From an uncultured Oribacterium sp. (GTDB lineage Bacteria > Bacillota > Clostridia > Lachnospirales > Lachnospiraceae), in NCBI GenBank assembly GCA_900772695.1, contig CAAGRO010000282.1, positions 1-16,454 of the forward strand: a stretch of 16,454 bases of DNA, read 5' to 3'. The notes below the pieces were generated by a model. The model saw nothing but the letters and a program-made list of their open reading frames with translations. It did not search any database and was not told the DNA's origin. Positions 1 through 5,233 of the stretch are shown here, in pieces; the first letter of the stretch is position 1, and the number at the start of each line of letters is the position of its first letter. A program made the position numbers and the translations under genes.

Positions 1-9
1 AGGAGAGAA

Positions 10-795
10 ATGATTGCGAACTGTGGACATGATGAGCGCGGAAAATATTCGGGTGGCCAGGCGGGAGATCAGACCGGCCAGGAGTGGGCCATTATTCCGT
101 GGTACTCGAGACCGTGGAATGTAGTCCTTCGGCATCCGGATCGGAAAGTTGGCCAGAAGCTCGCCGATCTGGCACGCGCTGCAGCTCAGAACAACTGTAT
201 CGGCTACGATCAGAAGCAGCGCTATGATTATTGGAATGCCCTGCGTCGGGCCGACTTCGATCCAGCACGCATTACAGAACTGTGTGAGGCAGACTGTTCG
301 TCCGGTGTGTCTGCACACGTGAAGGCTGCCGGCTACCTGCTGGGAATCGAGGCCCTTAAAACGGTCAGCATTTACACCAGCACGCACGACCTCAGACGGA
401 AGCTTGTGGCTGCTGGCTTCCAGGAGCTTCTAAGTGCGAAGTACCTTGTGAGCGATGCGTATTTGCTTCCGGGCGATATCCTTCTGTTAGAAAGTCACCA
501 TACGGCGACAAATCTCGATGCTGGAGCGAAGGCGGGCACCGTGGAGCCGGTCAGCTATCCGCGCTGGATTAAGTCCGGTACGACATGGTATTATAGACTT
601 GCAGAGGGAAAGAACGCACACGGATGGCTCGTGATCAATCATCACTGGTATTGGTTCGACAAGTCCGGCAAGATGGCCACCGATTGGCGCGAGATCGACG
701 GGGCATGGTATTACTTCCAGCCGTCCGGAGGCCTCGAGGGTGCTTTATACCGGTCCGATGCGAATGGTGCACAGTCCATATGGTATGTGGATTGA
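10..795 (+). CDS. phage-type endolysin (peptidoglycan amidohydrolase with cell-wall-binding repeats)
   Basis: A 261-residue protein resembling endolysins of Clostridia/Lachnospiraceae prophages. Seen: an N-terminal NCGHDERGKYSGG block (residues 4-16), a GDQTGQEW block (19-26), a candidate catalytic Cys96 in EADCSS, and a downstream LLPGDILLLESHHT block (152-165) whose His163/164 could complete a Cys-His pair. This pattern fits an NlpC/P60- or CHAP-like papain fold. From about residue 180 come aromatic repeats (TTWYYRL, HHWYWFDKSGKMATDW, GAWYYFQPSGG) typical of choline/cell-wall-binding repeats, which tether lysins to wall polymers. AGGAGAG at 1-7 is the ribosome site; the typical family N-terminus supports the ATG at 10. 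No signal peptide is visible, so release probably needs a holin, which is not in the window. Inferred role: host lysis by a prophage ending near ssrA. The catalytic class is not certain. Confidence 0.82.
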   Translation: MIANCGHDERGKYSGGQAGDQTGQEWAIIPWYSRPWNVVLRHPDRKVGQKLADLARAAAQNNCIGYDQKQRYDYWNALRRADFDPARITELCEADCSSGVSAHVKAAGYLLGIEALKTVSIYTSTHDLRRKLVAAGFQELLSAKYLVSDAYLLPGDILLLESHHTATNLDAGAKAGTVEPVSYPRWIKSGTTWYYRLAEGKNAHGWLVINHHWYWFDKSGKMATDWREIDGAWYYFQPSGGLEGALYRSDANGAQSIWYVD

Positions 796-865
796 TTGTG
801 AAATTTATCGATTGGTTGTGCAATTATCGATTGGTTTGTGCAATCAGTTGTTTAGTTGTGTGATT
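791..865. repeat. degenerate tandem repeat after the endolysin gene
   Basis: About four head-to-tail copies of a 16-20 bp unit begin inside the endolysin's last codons. The clearest are ATCGATTGGTTGTGCAATT (807-825) and ATCGATTGGTTTGTGCAATC (826-845). A shorter copy lies at 791-806 and a decayed one at 846-865. The sequence is AT-rich compared with the coding DNA on either side. The function is unknown. Repeats of this kind near a prophage end could be protein-binding sites or decayed duplications. Confidence 0.7.
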
Positions 866-912
866 TTTGTATGACATAAACGCCTTAGAAATGACCTGGA
901 AATCCCAAAGGA

Positions 913-936
913 TTTACTGGGCAATTTACTGGGCAA
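913..936. repeat. 12-bp perfect direct repeat, two copies
   Basis: TTTACTGGGCAA occurs twice back to back (913-924 and 925-936), and a partial third copy (ATTGGGCA) lies near 948-955. It sits between the endolysin and the 3' end of ssrA. Inference: arm-type integrase or excisionase sites of an element integrated at ssrA. No integrase gene is visible in the window to confirm this. Confidence 0.65.
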
Positions 937-990
937 TTTTTCGAAATATTGGGCATTTTTTAGGGTATTCGGAGTAATTTTTCAGAGCAT

Positions 991-1043
991 AAAAAGAGCC
1001 CCGAAAGCACGTATTTCTGCGGAAAATCACGTGTTTTCGAGGC
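991..1043 (-). terminator. intrinsic terminator of ssrA, probably bidirectional
   Basis: Arms 998-1012 and 1029-1043 pair over 15 positions with one mismatch and one wobble. On the minus strand the stem is followed by five U (991-995), ending the tmRNA transcript about 12 nt after the mature 3' end. On the plus strand it is followed by TTTTT at 1044-1048, so it can also stop transcription coming from the endolysin side. Confidence 0.85.
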
Positions 1044-1054
1044 TTTTTCGTTCA

Positions 1055-1397
1055 TGGACCAGACGGGAGTCGAACCCGTGTCCGAAAATGAATTCCCTCT
1101 CCTTCTACTATCATAGTACACTTTAAAGATTCCCCACCACAAAAGGATGTGCACGTCCTTTTATGGCCGGTATTCTCTGGATACGCCCGTTAAGAGGAGA
1201 AACTCTTAACGTCGTTTCTCACATAGATGAGGCCAGATTCTCGATGTGTGAGTGCATCAAGGCTGACCACACAGCACTTAGGCTGCGTATGCTAATTCGT
1301 TATTGTTAGCGTTTATATTTAGGTTTGAAGTTTAACGCGACTGTCTTTCGGATAGCTTCTAAAGCTGCATCATCCCCGTCGAAACCGGTACTAGCCC
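1055..1397 (-). ncRNA. ssrA: tmRNA (one-piece, 343 nt)
   Basis: tmRNA rescues stalled ribosomes by acting as an alanyl-tRNA and then as a short message for a degradation tag. Read on the minus strand, the 5' end GGGCTAG (1397-1391) pairs with the 3' acceptor strand CTGGTCC, giving seven pairs with two wobbles. The conserved D-arm-like GGTTTCGACGGGG follows at once. Near the 3' end the T-arm ACGGGTTCGACTCCCGT is intact. The tag frame runs from a GCT resume codon (1310-1308), about 88 nt from the 5' end as in other tmRNAs, to TAA (1280-1278), encoding ANNNELAYAA. The genome continues TGA after ...GGTCCA, so the terminal CCA seems not to be encoded and would be added enzymatically. It lies next to a phage lysin; ssrA 3' ends are well-known integration sites. 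Confidence 0.96.
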
Positions 1398-1461
1398 ATA
1401 TTCACTTATCAAAGTGCGTCGAGCGAAGGAAAACAGTAGTGACTTCCTCGCTTTCAAACAC

Positions 1462-1490
1462 ATTCTATCGAATTGTATCCGCTTTGTAAA
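1462..1490 (-). promoter_or_regulatory. sigma-70-type promoter of ssrA
   Basis: On the minus strand, TTTACA (1490-1485), a 17-nt spacer and TAGAAT (1467-1462). The predicted start near 1455 leaves a 5' precursor of roughly 58 nt, removed (presumably by RNase P) to give the mature end at 1397. Confidence 0.8.
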
Positions 1491-1679
1491 TAAACCGCTG
1501 GTTGATTTCACAGATATTTAACAGTTCAACGCAGGACTTCAGAACATCGCACAGAGCTGGGGTGGACCTCTGTTAACCTTAATGTGACTATGAATAATTC
1601 ATATATTTCTGTGATACCACGCATAAAAATGGATTATATCGCCGAAAAACAGCGAAAACTCGAAAACGCTTTCAGATTT
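1491..1679. other. intergenic stretch, no gene seen
   Basis: This AT-rich spacer lies between the divergent ssrA and permease promoters. No supported ORF or RNA gene was found. Two small inverted repeats are present: TATGAAT-A-ATTCATA (1589-1603) and ACAGAG...CTCTGT (around 1551-1573). Either could be an operator, but nothing further supports that. Confidence 0.5.
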
Positions 1680-1709
1680 CTGACCTTTTTCTGTCGTACT
1701 GTGTTAAAC
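1680..1709 (+). promoter_or_regulatory. possible promoter of the purine permease gene
   Basis: CTGACC (1680-1685), an 18-nt spacer and TTAAAC (1704-1709). Both boxes are imperfect. The position suits a start near 1717, giving a leader of roughly 120 nt before the permease ATG. Confidence 0.4.
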
Positions 1710-1735
1710 TAGATTCTGTTCTTTTTTAAGGGGGT

Positions 1736-1814
1736 GACGAGTGCTGTTTTAATTGCCAAACTACCAGCACTGGTCAAATGTAACCTGTGGATGGTACAGA
1801 ATCAGCTCTGTGCC
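1736..1814 (+). promoter_or_regulatory. structured leader of the permease mRNA: two hairpins, class unrecognised
   Basis: Hairpin 1: GAC-G-AGTGCTG (1736-1746) pairs with CAGCACT-G-GTC (1765-1775), with a single G/G internal mismatch and an 18-nt loop. Hairpin 2: GGTACAGA (1793-1800) pairs with TCTGTGCC (1807-1814) around a 6-nt loop, ending 9 nt before the ribosome site. TACC in loop 1 (1762-1765) could instead pair with GGTA at the base of hairpin 2 (1793-1796), giving two exclusive states. No U-run follows, so any control would act on translation. It does not match the purine, PRPP/ykkC or ZTP riboswitch consensus as far as I can tell by eye. Confidence 0.45.
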
Positions 1815-1839
1815 GTTTAAAACAAGGAGGCTATTTCGT

Positions 1840-3204
1840 ATGGAAAAGTTTTTCAAGCTGAAAGAAAAAGGTACGGATGTACGTACCGAGATGATTGCCG
1901 GTATCACGACATTCATGACCATGGCCTATATTCTGGCCGTTAACCCGAGCATCCTCGGAGCCACTGGCATGGACTCCGGTGCGATCTTCACGGCGACAGC
2001 GCTGGCTTCGGCGATCGCGTCGTTCTGCATGGCATTTCTCGCAAACCTTCCGTTTGTACTGTCAGCAGGTATGGGTCTCAATGCTTATTTCGCGTACACT
2101 GTCGTTCTGGGCATGGGCTATTCCTGGGAGGTTGCGCTGACCGCTGTCTTCGCAGAGGGTCTCGTATTCATCCTTCTGTCACTCACAAATGTGCGTGAGG
2201 CGATCTTCAACGCGATTCCGCAGACGCTGAAGTATGGTGTTTCTGTCGGTATCGGCCTGTTCATCTGCTTCATCGGTCTTCAGAACGCCCACATCGCCGT
2301 GGATTCTGCGACACTCGTCACCATCTTCAGCTTTTCACAGTCCGTAAAGGCTGGTACCTTTAACTCAGAGGGTATCACGGTACTGCTTGCGCTGATCGGT
2401 ATCATCATTACCGGCTACCTCGTGATCAAGGGTGTAAAGGGTAACATCCTCATCGGTATCTTCGTAACCTGGATCCTCGGTATCCTCTGCCAGCTGGCGG
2501 GTCTCTATGTACCGAATCCGGATGCCGGCTTCTACAGCCTGATCCCGTCCGGCGTTGTGTCCATGCCGGCGTCGATTGCACCGACCCTGTTCAAGTTTGA
2601 TTTCTCCATCATCACGGAGCATCCGCTGGACTTCTTCTCGGTACTGTTCGCCTTCCTGTTCGTCGATATCTTCGATACACTCGGAACCCTGATCGGCTGT
2701 GCTTCCAAGGCAGACATGCTCGATAAGGATGGCAAGCTTCCGGAGATCAAGGGCGCACTGCTTGCAGACTCCATCGGTACCATGGTAGGTGCCTGCCTCG
2801 GTACGTCCACCATCACGACCTTCGTTGAGTCCAGCTCCGGTATCGCCGAGGGTGGCCGCTCCGGTCTCACCGCAGTAGTATCCGGCCTTTTCTTCCTGCT
2901 CGCGCTGTTCTTCTCCCCGATCTTCCTGGCGATCCCGAGCTTCGCAACCGCTCCGGCACTGGTCATCGTAGGATTCCTGATGATCCAGCAGGTTGTAAAG
3001 GTAGAGTGGGATGACCTCCTCGAGGCAATCCCGGCATACATCGCGATCTTCGCGATGCCGTTCCTGTACTCCATCTCCGAGGGTATCTCTCTGGGTATCA
3101 TCTCGTACGTGCTGCTTCACGTACTGTCCGGAAAGGGCAAGTCGGTTACACCGCTGATGTATGTACTGGCGATCCTCTTCGTACTGAAGTACGCTATGCT
3201 GTAA
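1840..3204 (+). CDS. purine permease of the NCS2 AzgA/PbuG family (guanine/hypoxanthine/adenine uptake)
   Basis: A 454-residue polytopic membrane protein that matches the guanine/hypoxanthine permease branch of NCS2 (COG2252-type) in length and sequence. Seen: an N-terminal FKLKEKGTDVRTEMIAGITTF block before the first membrane segment, the family signature AGMGLNAYFAY (76-86), VDIFDTLGTLIG (275-286), an acidic hydrophilic loop with the CASKADMLDKDGKLPEIKGA block, and GTSTITTFVESSSGIAEGGRSG (about 320-341), which contains Glu330 in the presumed substrate-site region. Long hydrophobic segments fill the rest, about 12-14 in all. The ATG at 1840 is preceded by AAGGAGG (1824-1830) with ideal spacing. 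An upstream in-frame TTG at 1753 lies inside a leader hairpin and is rejected. The gene is monocistronic, with its own terminator. Exact base specificity cannot be read from the sequence; proton symport is the family norm. Confidence 0.92.
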   Translation: MEKFFKLKEKGTDVRTEMIAGITTFMTMAYILAVNPSILGATGMDSGAIFTATALASAIASFCMAFLANLPFVLSAGMGLNAYFAYTVVLGMGYSWEVALTAVFAEGLVFILLSLTNVREAIFNAIPQTLKYGVSVGIGLFICFIGLQNAHIAVDSATLVTIFSFSQSVKAGTFNSEGITVLLALIGIIITGYLVIKGVKGNILIGIFVTWILGILCQLAGLYVPNPDAGFYSLIPSGVVSMPASIAPTLFKFDFSIITEHPLDFFSVLFAFLFVDIFDTLGTLIGCASKADMLDKDGKLPEIKGALLADSIGTMVGACLGTSTITTFVESSSGIAEGGRSGLTAVVSGLFFLLALFFSPIFLAIPSFATAPALVIVGFLMIQQVVKVEWDDLLEAIPAYIAIFAMPFLYSISEGISLGIISYVLLHVLSGKGKSVTPLMYVLAILFVLKYAML

Positions 3205-3219
3205 ACCTTCGTTTTACCA

Positions 3220-3249
3220 CCGCCGGGGCGCCTGTCCCGGCGGCTTTTT
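3220..3249 (+). terminator. intrinsic terminator of the purine permease gene
   Basis: CCGCCGGG (3220-3227) pairs perfectly with CCCGGCGG (3236-3243) around an 8-nt loop and is followed by C and TTTTT (3245-3249). It lies 15 nt after the stop codon. Confidence 0.95.
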
Positions 3250-3250
3250 A

Positions 3251-3267
3251 ATGGGGTCTGACTCCAT
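3251..3267. repeat. short palindrome ATGGGGTCTGACTCCAT (copy 1)
   Basis: A near-perfect palindrome directly after the permease terminator. Twelve bases, ATGGGGTCTGAC, recur exactly at 6871-6882 after the guaA terminator, where the palindrome reads GGGGTCTGACCCC. The two copies differ by a paired T/C change that keeps the dyad. Function unknown. Confidence 0.6.
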
Positions 3268-3325
3268 TGAATTATTATTAAATCTTTACCGCGAACAGTT
3301 TACCGGCTTTTTACCGGTGGATTAC

Positions 3326-3354
3326 TTGAACCGAGGGGTGGTTGATGTTATAGT
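3326..3354 (+). promoter_or_regulatory. promoter of the mgtE leader transcript
   Basis: TTGAAC (3326-3331), exactly 17 nt, TATAGT (3349-3354). The predicted start near 3361 gives a leader of about 365 nt before the mgtE start codon. It lies beyond the permease terminator, so mgtE is transcribed independently. Confidence 0.78.
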
Positions 3355-3390
3355 TACTATGTAAAAAACTGAACAAAGGAGGATAAGTAT

Positions 3391-3498
3391 ATGGACAGTT
3401 GTGATGGTGGAAGTCGAAGTACACAGAATGATGGATTCGGGCTTGTATACTATGTGAACGCAGAGCACTTAGGCCTCTTTTGCCGGCGTCTTGAGTGA
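3391..3498 (+). CDS. 35-residue leader ORF upstream of mgtE
   Basis: A small ORF that starts MDSCDGGSRSTQNDG and ends LGLFCRRLE, with an ideal ribosome site AAAGGAGG (3375-3382) 8 nt before its ATG. It begins about 30 nt after the predicted transcription start. Its last codons and TGA (3496-3498) are part of the 5' strand of a 10-bp helix (3491-3500 with 3579-3588). That placement is what a regulatory leader peptide would need: a ribosome reaching or pausing at the stop codon would block the helix. There is no proline or acidic run as in the Salmonella mgtA/mgtC leader ORFs; it does hold two Cys and an Arg-Arg pair near its end. It has no recognisable domain, signal peptide or membrane segment. 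A standalone micropeptide function cannot be excluded. Confidence 0.6.
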   Translation: MDSCDGGSRSTQNDGFGLVYYVNAEHLGLFCRRLE

Positions 3499-3588
3499 TT
3501 CGTACCGAAGCGGTCGTTGATCGATGATGATGTACAGCGTGGTATGCCTTTCTAAATCGAGAGGCGGAGCAGCTGTAAAATCACTTAA
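3491..3588 (+). promoter_or_regulatory. multibranch RNA domain in the mgtE leader (candidate aptamer or attenuator switch)
   Basis: A closing helix TTGAGTGATT (3491-3500) with AATCACTTAA (3579-3588) has 10 pairs including one G-U. It encloses a small hairpin ACCG-AAG-CGGT (3504-3514), a single-stranded GATCGATGATGATG tract (about 3519-3532) and a longer arm. The longer arm has TACAGC (3533-3538) with GCTGTA (3572-3577) and inner GCCTTTC (3546-3552) with GAGAGGC (3559-3565). The tract 3522-3530 can instead pair with 3623-3632, the 5' arm of the downstream terminator, but not easily while the closing helix is formed. The M-box (ykoK) Mg2+ riboswitch often precedes mgtE, but its conserved GGTGAGGCTCC block is absent. 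Confidence 0.55.
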
Positions 3589-3624
3589 TTGATTAATGCG
3601 CCCTTATATAGTATAGAAGCCTTC

Positions 3625-3689
3625 ATCCATCGTTGAGACTGAATTCACAACTTCTGATTGTGCACAGCTTTTGTGACGATGGATTTTTT
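3625..3689 (+). terminator. intrinsic terminator (attenuator) inside the mgtE leader
   Basis: On the 3' side TTGTGACGATGGAT (3671-3684) pairs with ATCCATCG (3625-3632) and TCACAA (3645-3650), with a 12-nt bulge on the 5' side, then a run of T (3684-3689). It ends 37 nt before the mgtE start codon and downstream of the only clear promoter, so transcripts must read through it to express mgtE. That is the usual arrangement of a regulated attenuator. Confidence 0.72.
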
Positions 3690-3725
3690 GTGCCCTTTTT
3701 TCGAGGGGAGAAAGGAAGCTTCATC

Positions 3726-5120
3726 ATGATGAAGGAAGTTTTAAAGGAACCTGTATTTACGGAGGAAATTGTAGACATTGTCCGCGCATCTCACTCCCTG
3801 GATGAGATGCGCGAGGAGCTCCGCGGCTACCATGAGAACGATATCGCGCAGAGCTTCGAGCTCCTGAACCGGGCGGAGCGGAATCTGCTCTATACGGCGC
3901 TCGACGCGGAGTGGCTCGCGGAGGTGATCTCTTATCTGGATAACCCGTCCGAGTACATCGAGGAGATCGGGATCGTGAAGCTCGCGGAGATCATCAACGA
4001 GATGGACGCGGATGATGCGATCGATCTCTGGGAGGATATAGACGAGAGCGTGCGCGTTAAGCTTCGTCCGATGATCGATGACGAGACGAAGACCGAGATT
4101 CGCCTTATCAATTCCTACGACGATGATGAGATCGGAAGTCTCATCACGACGAACTATATCCGCATCCGTCGGAACCTCACGATCCGCCAGGCGATGCACG
4201 AGCTCATCCAGCAGGCAGGTGATAATGACAATATCTCCACCATCTATGTGGTGGATGACCGCAAGCGTTTCTGCGGCGCCATCAGTCTGAAGGACCTCAT
4301 CATTGCCCGCGACAACGTGCCGCTCGAGTCGATCATCAGTGATTCCTATCCATACCTGATGGATCACGAGAAGATCTCGGAGAGCATCGAGAAGATCAAG
4401 GACTACGCGGAGGATTCGCTCCCGGTTCTGAATCAGGATCGGAAGATCATCGGTATCATCACGGCGCAGGATGTCACCGAGGCGGTCGACGACGAGATCA
4501 GTGAGGACTACGCAAAGCTGGCAGGTCTCGCTGCGGAGGAAGATCTGAACGAGACGACGAAGGACAGTGTGAAGAAACGTCTGCCATGGCTCGTTATCCT
4601 GCTTTTCCTCGGCATGGTCGTATCTTCGGTGGTCGGTGCCTTCGAGGGCGTCGTGGCGATCCTGCCGATCGTCATCTGTTTCCAGTCACTGATCCTCGAC
4701 ATGGCCGGTAACGTCGGCACCCAGTCGCTCGCGGTGACGATCCGTGTGCTCATGGACGAGAACCTCGATGCGAAGGATAAGTGGCATCTGATCGCAAAGG
4801 AGATGAAGATCGGCTTCTGCAACGGTTCGCTGCTCGGCGTGCTGGCGGTGATCTGTCTCGGTGCATACATCGCGATGTTTAAGGGCTACACCTTCGGTAC
4901 GGCAATGCTGATTTCCGGATGCGTAGGCATTTCCCTGCTCGTTGCGATCGTGATTTCGAGCCTCGTCGGGACCCTGGTGCCGCTGTTCTTCCATAAGGTG
5001 CAGGTAGACCCGGCGGTGGCGTCCGGTCCGCTGATCACGACCGTGAACGACCTCGTGGCCGTTGTGACATATTATGGTCTCGCATGGCTGCTCCTCATCG
5101 AGATACTGCATATTGTATAA
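3726..5120 (+). CDS. mgtE: magnesium transporter/channel MgtE
   Basis: A 464-residue Mg2+ channel of the inner membrane; MgtE usually has about 450 residues. Domain order: a helical, acidic N-domain (about 20-130, repeated DADDAIDLW-type motifs), a tandem CBS pair (about 137-260) that senses cytoplasmic Mg2+ in the family, a connecting helix, then five membrane helices (about 285-460). Seen in the membrane part: AGNVGTQSLAVTIR and VDPAVASGPLITTVNDL, whose Asp442 is the probable equivalent of the ion-selectivity Asp432 of Thermus MgtE. The start is ATG 3726, with AAAGGAAG (3711-3718) as ribosome site; a second ATG at 3729 is also possible. A longer reading frame from TTG 3633 lies within the terminator hairpin and is rejected. 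The gene is monocistronic, downstream of a leader with an attenuator. No clear terminator follows before the guaA promoter. Confidence 0.95.
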   Translation: MMKEVLKEPVFTEEIVDIVRASHSLDEMREELRGYHENDIAQSFELLNRAERNLLYTALDAEWLAEVISYLDNPSEYIEEIGIVKLAEIINEMDADDAIDLWEDIDESVRVKLRPMIDDETKTEIRLINSYDDDEIGSLITTNYIRIRRNLTIRQAMHELIQQAGDNDNISTIYVVDDRKRFCGAISLKDLIIARDNVPLESIISDSYPYLMDHEKISESIEKIKDYAEDSLPVLNQDRKIIGIITAQDVTEAVDDEISEDYAKLAGLAAEEDLNETTKDSVKKRLPWLVILLFLGMVVSSVVGAFEGVVAILPIVICFQSLILDMAGNVGTQSLAVTIRVLMDENLDAKDKWHLIAKEMKIGFCNGSLLGVLAVICLGAYIAMFKGYTFGTAMLISGCVGISLLVAIVISSLVGTLVPLFFHKVQVDPAVASGPLITTVNDLVAVVTYYGLAWLLLIEILHIV

Positions 5121-5135
5121 AATATAATTCGTATC

Positions 5136-5164
5136 TTGCGCATGAAAGTAGCGTCGCATATAAT
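5136..5164 (+). promoter_or_regulatory. promoter of guaA
   Basis: TTGCGC (5136-5141), exactly 17 nt, perfect TATAAT (5159-5164). The predicted start near 5171 gives a leader of about 63 nt. That leader shows no recognisable riboswitch or terminator, so guaA appears to be simply promoter-driven. Confidence 0.78.
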
Positions 5165-5233
5165 ATTTTATTGACAAAAATCTTCCATTTCAGATCGTTT
5201 AAATAGAAGAATGTATGCTAGCAAAGGAGCGTT

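Noticed and set aside
791..958. CRISPR-like array
   Set aside because: The repeats are short, degenerate and directly adjacent, without uniform unique spacers, and there are no cas genes in the window.
960..1154. Minus-strand 64-residue ORF
   Set aside because: It overlaps the 3' part of ssrA and its terminator; the RNA gene explains the sequence.
1753..1839. N-terminal extension of the permease to an upstream TTG
   Set aside because: It lies inside a stable leader hairpin and has no ribosome site. The ATG at 1840 has AAGGAGG and gives the family-typical N-terminus.
3589..3617. Second promoter inside the mgtE leader (TTGATT-N17-TATAGA)
   Set aside because: The -35 box is weak, and any start would still lie upstream of the leader terminator. 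The upstream TTGAAC-N17-TATAGT is the better candidate. Not fully excluded.
3361..3640. M-box (ykoK) Mg2+ riboswitch before mgtE
   Set aside because: Expected from the gene, but the conserved GGTGAGGCTCC block and following core are not present in this leader on either strand as far as I can read.
3633..3725. N-terminal extension of MgtE to TTG 3633
   Set aside because: It falls within the terminator stem-loop, lacks a ribosome site and encodes nothing resembling MgtE.
5171..5200. TTGACA at 5171 as the guaA -35 box
   Set aside because: No -10-like sequence lies 16-18 nt downstream. TTGCGC-N17-TATAAT just upstream is better, and this TTGACA falls at its predicted start site.
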